A DNA stretch of 64,000 bases from Methanobacterium sp. UBA176 (GTDB lineage: Archaea; Methanobacteriota; Methanobacteria; Methanobacteriales; Methanobacteriaceae). Where the stretch lies: assembly GCA_002505765.1 (NCBI GenBank), contig DAVZ01000059.1, forward strand, positions 8,620-72,619, given 5' to 3'. The position numbers and the translations under genes are program-made. Positions within the stretch are counted from its first letter, which is position 1. Every line of letters starts with the position of its first letter. Positions 46,538 to 53,814 of the stretch are shown here, piece by piece. A model generated the notes under the pieces. The model did not search any database, was not told the origin of the DNA, and saw only the letters and a program-made list of their open reading frames with translations.

Positions 46538-46757
46538 TAAGGAATATAAAGAATATGTAAAGATTTTAGAACCAAAATATGGAACTCCCATGACAATAGA
46601 ACAATTAAAAGATAGATACTATGATTGCCAGAAATTAACAATCGATTCCATAGACTTACTTAAAAAATCAATGCAAATGAATGAGGAATTAATAAAATCA
46701 AATAATATATACAAGGAAGTTATTGAAAAATTGTTAAAAGAAAAAAAATGTGTTTAA
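46530..46757 (+). CDS. Hypothetical coiled-coil protein
   Basis: A 75-residue charged, helical protein (EYVKILEPKYGTPMTIEQLK, then IDLLKKSMQMNEELIKSN) with probable coiled-coil in the second half. No family is recognised. Its ATG lies inside the overlapping leader ORF. It is divergent from the small-gene series at 46409. Confidence 0.5.
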   Translation: MTNKEYKEYVKILEPKYGTPMTIEQLKDRYYDCQKLTIDSIDLLKKSMQMNEELIKSNNIYKEVIEKLLKEKKCV

Positions 46758-46827
46758 AATCGATTCAAATACATTATTGTGAAAAACACAGTTTTTACTG
46801 AATTTATCCAGCGAGTTTCCATGTGAA

Positions 46828-47217
46828 TCATTCATAGAGCGGGTCTTCTCTTGGCTTCTCTTCGTAACCTGGTGAACCATCGTGTGTGTGGCTTGTTGTT
46901 TGTGTATCTACCCATTTCCCGCAAATTGGACAATTTCCATATCTATGATATGTTTGTACTGGGCTGGGATGGTATTGGCCGCATTGCTCACACCAATATT
47001 TTTTAGAAGATTTATTACTAGTCGCTTTTTTAGTTGAATTGTTTGCTTTATTACCAGTTGTTGAATTATTAACCGTTTTTGTAGTATTATTTTGGACATT
47101 AATGTTGTTAGCAACATTTTTCTGATTATCATTAACTCCTAACAACGAATATGCTCCATAAGCAAAACCAGATATGAGAATAAGTGCAATCAATCCAAGA
47201 ATAATTTTTTTATCCAT
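46828..47217 (-). CDS. Membrane-anchored zinc-ribbon protein with Asn/Thr-rich linker
   Basis: A 129-residue protein. Residues 1-28 are a basic-hydrophobic anchor (KKIILGLIALILISGFAYGAY). About 30-70 is a low-complexity linker rich in Asn, Thr and Lys with repeated N-glycosylation sequons (NNTT, NNST). The C-terminal domain has CEQCGQYHPSP and CPICGKWVD, a zinc ribbon with extra His residues in SHTHDG. It is expected outside the membrane, where a zinc-ribbon domain is unusual. Function unknown. Confidence 0.65.
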   Translation of the reverse strand: MDKKIILGLIALILISGFAYGAYSLLGVNDNQKNVANNINVQNNTTKTVNNSTTGNKANNSTKKATSNKSSKKYWCEQCGQYHPSPVQTYHRYGNCPICGKWVDTQTTSHTHDGSPGYEEKPREDPLYE

Positions 47218-47543
47218 TTCTAATCACCATTTATATTTCTTATTGATATTAGACTTTAATAATCGAATCTAAAAAGTAATATATTTATTTCTATACTTAA
47301 ATACTTCTAAAACTTATTTTTAATCATTATTATCTTTTTTATCATATTTTTAAGTGGATAATAACATAATAAAAGAATTAAAAACAAGTTTAAAAAAATT
47401 AATGAAAAAAAATTTTTTTGGGGGAGAAGGGGGAGGTTAAAATAACGACGCAGCTATTTTAATTCCCTTCTCATTTATGAATTGCAAACTAATTTATTTA
47501 AGTTTTATGTAATTGATAATTACTGCTATTTCAGGTGATAAAT
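47218..47543. other. AT-rich intergenic region with G-tract
   Basis: About 325 bases between divergent genes. Apart from AT-rich DNA it holds a striking purine tract near 47419-47437 (TTGGGGGAGAAGGGGGAGG), rare in this genome. No gene is seen. Confidence 0.45.
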
Positions 47544-48488
47544 ATGGATTCTAAAAACTTTGCCCAATTACTCGTTGAAGAACTTGTTGATAAACATCCA
47601 CCAGATTCTAGGGAATTTATTCGCGGTTGTGGAATAGATCCTGATAATTTAGATGATCCTGATGAAATTTGGAAGTTTTTTGTTAGATGTAATTTAGAAT
47701 CTCTAGGAATTAAATCTATTATTATTGGAGATCGTTGGAATCAAATTCCAGAAAATAACATACTAAAACAGCGCGCTAAACTTTTAGACAGCATTAAATC
47801 CTTAGAACATACAAAATGCTACAAAAACTTTAGTACTGAATGCCCTGTAGAATTTAGAGCTGGATCATTTAGTAATGAGGAAGAATGTTGTAATAAGGCT
47901 AAGTTTGACGAATGTCCTGTAATTAAAATAACTAAAGAATTAAAATGGCATAAAGGCCATTATAAAATAGCTAAAATAATAGTTGAATGTGCTAAAAGAT
48001 TATTAATCGAAAATAAATATGGAAAAAAGAACACGAACTTTAATGATGTTGTAGAAGCAGTAATAGAAGAACATAGGGGTTCTGATGATGTATGGAAAAG
48101 AAAAGCTACTGAAGAACTTATTGATCTATTTAAAGGTATTAAATGGTACGGTAATCCACCCAAAGTTATTGTATGGTTTTTCTCTGAGTTAAGTAGTCCT
48201 GTACACCAGGTTAATCATTGGTCAGAACTAGATTTATGGCAATTAACACCAGTTGATACTCATGTAGGCCGTTTAGCACATAGATTTGGATTTTTAGATA
48301 ATAATAACAATATAAAAGATGCATTGGATAATATTTACCCTGAAGAGCCTCGAAAACTTGATTTTGCATTATACAGGTTCGGTGGAGGGGTTGAAAGAGA
48401 TATTTGTGGTAAAGAGCCAGATTGTGAAAAATGCAAAAAAGAAGTACCTAAAATCTATGAAGCCTGTTCATGTGATATTAAGTATTAA
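47544..48488 (+). CDS. HhH-GPD-like Cys-rich protein of unknown activity
   Basis: A 314-residue protein starting at the ATG at 47544 (AGGTGATA upstream). The segment LTPVDTHVGRLAHRFGF at about residues 233-249 matches the catalytic-Asp helix of endonuclease III-type glycosylases, and a C-terminal cluster CGKEPDCEKC with later CSC could bind a 4Fe-4S cluster. However, the preceding hairpin GIKWYGNPPKVIVWFFSEL departs from the LPGVGxKTA consensus and the usual Lys is not evident. A second Cys-rich block lies at about 93-125 (TKCYKNF, TECPVEF, EECCNKAKFDECPV). A DNA repair or modification role is likely, but this is a divergent member. Confidence 0.6.
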   Translation: MDSKNFAQLLVEELVDKHPPDSREFIRGCGIDPDNLDDPDEIWKFFVRCNLESLGIKSIIIGDRWNQIPENNILKQRAKLLDSIKSLEHTKCYKNFSTECPVEFRAGSFSNEEECCNKAKFDECPVIKITKELKWHKGHYKIAKIIVECAKRLLIENKYGKKNTNFNDVVEAVIEEHRGSDDVWKRKATEELIDLFKGIKWYGNPPKVIVWFFSELSSPVHQVNHWSELDLWQLTPVDTHVGRLAHRFGFLDNNNNIKDALDNIYPEEPRKLDFALYRFGGGVERDICGKEPDCEKCKKEVPKIYEACSCDIKY

Positions 48489-48499
48489 ACTAAGCCAAC

Positions 48500-48665
48500 T
48501 TAGGTAAAACCTTGCCTGGAACAAGACCTTATCTCTGTTACTTACATTGCAGTTAAACAAAGAAAGAAACATGCCCAGGCATTCACCAAAGGCGCTGTTC
48601 CTGATATATACTGTTAGGGACCAGTTTTTGGGATCTGGCGAGGTCTTGGCAGGGGGCTCGTTTTT
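48500..48665. other. GC-richer islet, ncRNA or coding remnant
   Basis: About 165 bases noticeably richer in G and C than the flanks. The + strand frame reads KPCLEQDLISVTYIAVKQRKK, HAQAFTKGAVPDIYC, stop, GPVFGIWRGLGRGL, which looks like eroded coding sequence. Complementary AAGACCT/AGGTCTT arms lie about 110 bases apart, so a structured RNA cannot be excluded. No family assigned. Confidence 0.3.
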
Positions 48666-48818
48666 GCTACTCGAAAAATTATTTTAATCTTTAAATATTC
48701 TAATTAAACCTGAATAAGGCTCTAAAAAAACTGAAAATCAAATAGTGATTTATTACAAAGTATTTAAATTAAATTTAAATTTTACATGCAACAAAAAATT
48801 ATTAAAGCTTATTGGATT

Positions 48819-51410
48819 TTAGGAATTGCTCCTCCCCATTTGGATGGGTTCAATTGGAATTGTAAAATAAAAGGTAGAACCCACACCAAACTCAGATTTA
48901 ACCCAGATTCGCCCGCCATGTCTTTCAATTATTCTTTTAATTATAGCAAGACCAATCCCAGTTCCTTTATATTCACTCATTGTATGTAATCGTTTAAATA
49001 CCTGGAAGATATGGTCTTTATATTGCTCTTCTATTCCAATACCATTATCCTGAACGCTAAATATATATTCATTTCCTTCTTTTCGAGCTGAAACATGGAT
49101 TTTGGGTTTTAATCCTTCCCTACGGAATTTAATTGCATTTGAAATAAGATTCTGGAAAACCCTTGTAATTTGGGTTTTATCAGCAACTACAACTGGCAAC
49201 TGGTCATTTGTTACTTCAGCATGATATTCATCAATAGTTGATTGCAGATGTTTCAATGCACGGTTAAGTGACCTTTCACTATCATATTCCTCAAATTCCT
49301 TGCCTTGTGTATCAATACGTGAATACTCCAGTAAATCCGTAATCATCTGTTTCATGCGAACACTAGCATCAACAATATAATCAATAAATTCATCAGCATC
49401 ACTATCAAATCGACCTTTATAACGTCTTTCTAATAACTGTGTAAAGCTGGCAATAGTCCTTAATGGTTCCTGTAAATCATGACTGGTTATATAAGCGAAA
49501 CTCTGCAATTCCTTGTTTGAACGTTTTAATTCAGTTATGGTTTCTTTTAGTAGATTTTCTGCCTGTTGTATTTCTGTTATATCACGTGCAGCTGCAAAAA
49601 CACCAATAACTTCTCCAGATTCATCTTTATAAATTGAAGCATGGTACAATACTGGTGTTATATGTCCGTTTTTGTGTTTGATTTCAAGTGGATAATCCCT
49701 GACTTCACCTTCCCTGAACACTCTTTGATATCCAGATTCAGCCTTTTGGGGGTTTGTAAAGTAGTTTGAAAAGTCTGTACCGATCAATTCATCTCGAGAA
49801 TATCCTGTAACCTGTTCTGTGGCTGTATTTACATCGTTTATTTTTCCGTCAGGGCCAATGGTAACCAGAGGGTCTAAACTAGCATCAATCAAGCTACGGT
49901 TATATGAACTTGCTAATTTAAGCTCTTTTTCAACTTGCTTTTGTTGGGTAACATCGATATCCATTTCAAGGATTAATGGTGAACCATCGATGTCGGTAAA
50001 TGGGAAGTCATAAACGTCAAGTATACTGCCATCTGGGATTTTAACCTGCCAATAATGAGGTTCACCAGTTTCTAAAGGTTTAAATGATTCGCAAAACTCA
50101 CAGGGTTCTGTATTACTGAAACAATACTTATAGCAACGTCGACCATAAGACTCTCCAAACATCTCACGAAAAGCACGATTAGCAAAAGCCACATTATAAT
50201 CAGGTGTCAACAGACAAATCATCACTGGTAGCGTTTCCAGCACATCAAATAATCGCTGCCTTTCATTATAAACTTCCTTTGTACGTTCTTTAACCTTTTC
50301 TTCCAGATGAACACGTGCTTTCATTAATTCTTCATTTGAAACTTGAAGTTCTTCTGTAATGACATGTAATTCTTCATTTGAAACTTCTAACTCTTCAGCA
50401 AACTGCCGTGATTCTTCTAACAGGGTTTTATTTAGTTCTTCACCTTTTTTACGTTCGGTAATATCACGCGCAACATGAACACTGCCTGTAAGTTTCCCTT
50501 CTGTATCATAAAACGGTGATGTGCTGACAATGAAATAACCACCTAAAATATCCTCATGAACTTCTGCAATGTGCTCGCATCCGTCTTCAAGCAATTTACT
50601 ATGCGGGCAGAAAGAGGGTGGTTCATCTGTCCCATGAACTACGCGATAGCACTCTAAACCGATACATTCTTCAGGTGTTACGCCTAAAGTCTCTGCCATA
50701 GATTTATTTGCACGAATAACTTTATGATTATCATCGAGTAGCACTATTAAATCAGGTACAGCATTGAATGTCTGCTCCCAATCCTTTTGGGCTCTAATAG
50801 CTGCTTCTTTTATCTGTTTATTATCAGAACTTTCAATTAATTCCCATTTTCCTTCACGCTTTGTAAGGGCAAATTCATGATTATTGACCACATCAATAAT
50901 CTCGGCTGCTGTGCATTTTTCCAGTGAATATGTACAAAGGGCCATCATCTTGTATTCGCTGATAACACCATCTACTGCTTCTTCATAATCAACAAAATCG
51001 TTCCAATCTTCTTTTTCAAGCCAGAAAGTGTTTCCAGAAAGTCTTAAACCATCAAAACCTTTCTCTAAAGCGTTGTTTAATTTATCAACCCAGCCATTCA
51101 AAACCCTATCTGAATCAAAACTACCTCCTTTAGTGTACCATTCATTGTAGGGAATGATTTCGATTTGTCCTTGCTCCAAATAAAAATCAATATCTGGAAT
51201 TGCCTTTTGCAGTGCATTTTTTGCCTCGTCTTCTAAGAGTGGTTCTGCTGTAATCCACATGCAGAATTCGTTGTTTTCAAGCCCTGCTTTAAAGTAAGGA
51301 ATAAGAATATCAATTAGGTCTTCTTTAGCTTGATAGAACTGGCAAAAGTGCGTTCCCCAGGGCGCATTTCCAATGATATCAATACCGGAATTTCTAAGCT
51401 TTTCATTCAT
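48819..51410 (-). CDS. Sensor histidine kinase with MEDS and three PAS domains
   Basis: An 863-residue soluble kinase. The N-terminal 190 residues are a MEDS domain (PWGTHFCQFYQAKEDLIDIL), found in methanogens and methylotrophs. PAS1 (about 205-325) and PAS2 (about 390-505) carry Cys-rich loops (CIGLECYRVVHG, PPSFCPHSK; GRRCYKYCFSNTEPCEFCE). A coiled coil with repeating EELxVSNEEL lies between them. PAS3 is at about 510-630. The His phosphorylation site is YITSHDLQEPLRTI near 662, followed by the HATPase with NLISNAIKFRR, DNGIGI and GTGIGLAII. No response regulator is adjacent and there is no membrane segment, so the signal is cytoplasmic, perhaps redox or metal. Confidence 0.92.
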   Translation of the reverse strand: MNEKLRNSGIDIIGNAPWGTHFCQFYQAKEDLIDILIPYFKAGLENNEFCMWITAEPLLEDEAKNALQKAIPDIDFYLEQGQIEIIPYNEWYTKGGSFDSDRVLNGWVDKLNNALEKGFDGLRLSGNTFWLEKEDWNDFVDYEEAVDGVISEYKMMALCTYSLEKCTAAEIIDVVNNHEFALTKREGKWELIESSDNKQIKEAAIRAQKDWEQTFNAVPDLIVLLDDNHKVIRANKSMAETLGVTPEECIGLECYRVVHGTDEPPSFCPHSKLLEDGCEHIAEVHEDILGGYFIVSTSPFYDTEGKLTGSVHVARDITERKKGEELNKTLLEESRQFAEELEVSNEELHVITEELQVSNEELMKARVHLEEKVKERTKEVYNERQRLFDVLETLPVMICLLTPDYNVAFANRAFREMFGESYGRRCYKYCFSNTEPCEFCESFKPLETGEPHYWQVKIPDGSILDVYDFPFTDIDGSPLILEMDIDVTQQKQVEKELKLASSYNRSLIDASLDPLVTIGPDGKINDVNTATEQVTGYSRDELIGTDFSNYFTNPQKAESGYQRVFREGEVRDYPLEIKHKNGHITPVLYHASIYKDESGEVIGVFAAARDITEIQQAENLLKETITELKRSNKELQSFAYITSHDLQEPLRTIASFTQLLERRYKGRFDSDADEFIDYIVDASVRMKQMITDLLEYSRIDTQGKEFEEYDSERSLNRALKHLQSTIDEYHAEVTNDQLPVVVADKTQITRVFQNLISNAIKFRREGLKPKIHVSARKEGNEYIFSVQDNGIGIEEQYKDHIFQVFKRLHTMSEYKGTGIGLAIIKRIIERHGGRIWVKSEFGVGSTFYFTIPIEPIQMGRSNS

Positions 51411-51649
51411 TTTATATCCTATATGTCATTCATTTCCCTTGATTGGCTCTGCTTATCTTTCATTATTTTCGTTAGGAAATTTATAAAAAATTCTGTAATT
51501 ATTTTAATTCAAAAGATTAAATAAATTTCTATTTAATTTTTGGAAAAATTTTAATAGCTTTACCCCTAACTTTAAAAATAAAAAATCTTGAAAGGCCCTT
51601 AATTTCACCTTTTTATCCAATAAATTTTTTACATGTGAACATTAACAAT

Positions 51650-51840
51650 CATTAGAATTTAATATATATATCAAAAACAAGAATTTACGGTGTCAGGTGA
51701 CATCCCCGCTTTATTCATATAAAAGACAGGAGATGTTATTTATGCAATTTGAAATAATTTACGGTGTCAGGTGACATCCCTGCTTTATTCATATAGTTTA
51801 TAAAATCCTGTGGATAAGTCTTAATCTTCCTGTTTTTCAT
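51650..51840 (-). pseudogene. Tyrosine recombinase N-terminal remnant
   Basis: On the minus strand ATG at 51838-51840 opens MKNRKIKTYPQDFINYMNKA then GMSPDTVN, which matches the SAM-like core-binding domain of phage integrases/Xer recombinases (FxxYLxxxGLSPxTI). The remnant is interrupted by a repeat-insert-repeat unit and soon stops; the catalytic domain is absent. Confidence 0.55.
51682..51795. repeat. Repeat-insert-repeat unit, 40-bp repeats
   Basis: Forty bases starting AATTTACGGTGTCAGG occur at 51682-51721 and 51756-51795 with one mismatch, separated by 34 different bases. Each copy holds the short inverted pair TGTCA/TGACA. The repeat encodes part of the integrase-like remnant on the minus strand, so it derives from a local gene. 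Confidence 0.88.
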
Positions 51841-51974
51841 TTCTTTATTGTAGTATCTTGTTCTTTATCGGCTTCTTTTATCAAGTGATGGTGTTAGCCC
51901 TGTAAGGTTTGCAATAATTCCTTAGGGCATTTTTATAGACGTGTATACTGTTTGGCCTCAGGTCTCTATTGCTG

Positions 51975-52148
51975 ATGAACTTGATCATTCATAGTTTAGA
52001 ACGTCTTTATTTGAGAACATGGAATTATTATGAATCTAATAACTATAAAAAGGAATATTGGGGATGGGTATTATCTAAAAGTGAACATAGAGAAATATAT
52101 AAAATAAATGAGTATAAATACTTTCAAATTTGCAATAATCGTTCTTAA
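51975..52148 (+). CDS. Possible small gene or coding remnant
   Basis: A 57-codon frame with a protein-like composition (LERLYLRTWNYYESNNYKKE, YWGWVLSKSEHREIYKINEY). It has no clear ribosome binding site and lies in a gene-poor stretch (51411-52346) that is otherwise AT-rich and empty apart from the integrase remnant. Probably a fragment; no family. Confidence 0.25.
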   Translation: MNLIIHSLERLYLRTWNYYESNNYKKEYWGWVLSKSEHREIYKINEYKYFQICNNRS

Positions 52149-52346
52149 AAATATTTATTTTAAATTCAGCTCTTAATTTGTGTGGTATTTTAGTAAATAT
52201 CTGTTTTATTAGATCATACGACTTTTTATACCCTTTATTGCAATTAAAATTAATTTTTCATGATAATTACAATTCAAATAGGTTACATTCAAAAGGCATT
52301 AAATGAACATACTTCTTTCAAAAAAATAATAGAATCATTAAAAGAT

Positions 52347-53060
52347 TTATTCTTCTTTAAACAACCTTTTAGTGCGCATTTCTTCTAAATTAGAAACTAT
52401 TCTGGATGATTCGCTTGCTGGGATACTTATCATCACATCTTCAGGATTGATATTCATATTGTTCCCATGCTCCAACATCACCAAATCCATATGTAACTTT
52501 CCAGTTAGGTAAGGAACAGCTGCCATTGAGCTGCATATCGGGCGTGAGTCAGCACCGATTCCATGCACCAGAATCATAAGCATTTGCGTGCAATATTTCA
52601 ATGCCCTGTTTTACTTTACAGACAATAAAAATTACGTCTGGCTCAAATTCAGCTTTATTTTAGGGGAGCAAAGATCATTGCCTGGAAAATACCGGGTTCT
52701 ATGTTCAAATTCTTTTCCCATGAACGTTGAACAGCAGGGATGTTCTTATAAACTCCCACTGGAACTAAAAATGCACCACTCTGCATATTGGCGGGGAATT
52801 CCTTTTTATCTTTAAGTCCAGAGTATCTAGCACCACCCATGCACTATTCTTCTTCGGCGGTTGCATAAAAGACCTTGCCATTCATGGCTTTTTCAAGCTC
52901 TCAAACACTTCGTGTCTGGAGCATCGAAAATCTACGATTTTGAATGCTTTGTACAGAATCTTGAGCATTCTCCTTCCTTTTCAATATTTCTTGGTTCTTT
53001 ACAGACCATTTTATAGCCACAGGCTCATTTTCTAGCTTAAAATTTTTTTTAATTATTCCC
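52347..53060 (-). pseudogene. DUF169 family protein, heavily decayed
   Basis: Ordered pieces on the minus strand match DUF169 (Cys-rich proteins common in methanogens): KLENEPVAIKWSVKNQEILK at the N-terminus, ESLKKAMNGKVFYATAEEE, a stop, CMGGARYSGLKDKKEFPANM, SGAFLVPVGVYKNIPAVQRSW, a frame break, EFEPDVIFIVCKVKQGIEIL and finally MISIPASESSRIVSNLEEM at the C-terminus. At least four stops or frameshifts are present. A hairpin of the GAAAATC family (52921-52947) sits inside the N-terminal part. Confidence 0.8.
52921..52947. repeat. GAAAATC-family hairpin inside the DUF169 pseudogene
   Basis: Arms GCATCGAAAATC and GATTTTGAATGC flank the loop TAC; 10 of 12 positions pair. The core GAAAATC-N3-GATTTT matches those at 53744, 40149 and in the 8763-8985 cluster. 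Confidence 0.7.
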
Positions 53061-53146
53061 CTGATTCTTTGAACGTAAACTTCACATAATATTATTTATA
53101 TTAAATTCAATAAACAATTTTTTGATCATGAAGGGGTGGTTTTATT

Positions 53147-53626
53147 ATGGAATTTTCACAAAGAACAAAGATATTTGAAATTCTTCGATGGACTGGTGTG
53201 TTTGTTGGGATTTTTTTAGCTTTTTATTTTGGAAATACTCCTGTACAGCAGTTCAGCATAATGTTTATATGGGTAACAGTCTCACTTGCTGGTATAACAG
53301 GAATTAATCTGTTTTTTGGAACATCATCGTCTGAATATTCTGGTTATATGAGTGAAAGCGGATTTAAAAGACAATCAGGAATAAACCTTCTTGCAGTAGC
53401 TATAACTGCGTTAATTGTTTACTTCTTTAACTGGGGGACATACGCAGAAGCAGCGGTGATGCTGATATTACTGATATTCCTCGTTATTAACTCTATAAAT
53501 CATGCATACTCTGCATTTGTAGAAGGTGCTAGGAACAAAATAAATATTTTAAGGCCAGTAATGACTTTAGTTCTTTTAATAGTGGTCTTACCACTGATGC
53601 TAAATGCACTTTCATCGATAAAATAA
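53147..53626 (+). CDS. Small four-helix membrane protein
   Basis: A 159-residue integral membrane protein with four hydrophobic segments (WTGVFVGIFLAFYFG, IMFIWVTVSLAGITG, LLAVAITALIVYFF with VMLILLIFLVI, and VMTLVLLIVVLPLML). It resembles DUF6790-type membrane proteins of methanogens but I am not certain. Start after GGGGTGG. A hairpin follows about 120 bases downstream. Confidence 0.6.
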   Translation: MEFSQRTKIFEILRWTGVFVGIFLAFYFGNTPVQQFSIMFIWVTVSLAGITGINLFFGTSSSEYSGYMSESGFKRQSGINLLAVAITALIVYFFNWGTYAEAAVMLILLIFLVINSINHAYSAFVEGARNKINILRPVMTLVLLIVVLPLMLNALSSIK

Positions 53627-53743
53627 TTTTTGGGAAACATTTTAGTTTCCTAACTCTATTTTTTTGATGATTTAATAGTAAATTTAGAATTAGTTAGATC
53701 ATTATGTTAAAAATACAAAATTCTGGATTAAAAATAAAAAGAC

Positions 53744-53768
53744 CCTCGAAAATCTTTGATTTTCGGGG
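53744..53768. repeat. GAAAATC-family hairpin between convergent genes
   Basis: Arms CCTCGAAAATC and GATTTTCGGGG with loop TTT form an 11-bp stem including one G-T wobble. A second small stem AAAAATT/AATTTTT follows. It lies between the convergent membrane-protein and hdrA genes, where it could serve as a terminator for either. Confidence 0.7.
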
Positions 53769-53814
53769 CGCCAAAAATTCCTAAATTTTTGAGCGAATTA
53801 AGGGTTTTAACCCT

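Noticed and set aside
51682..51795. Degenerate CRISPR array or riboswitch near the histidine kinase
   Set aside because: Only two copies, and the repeat translates as part of an integrase-like fragment on the minus strand.
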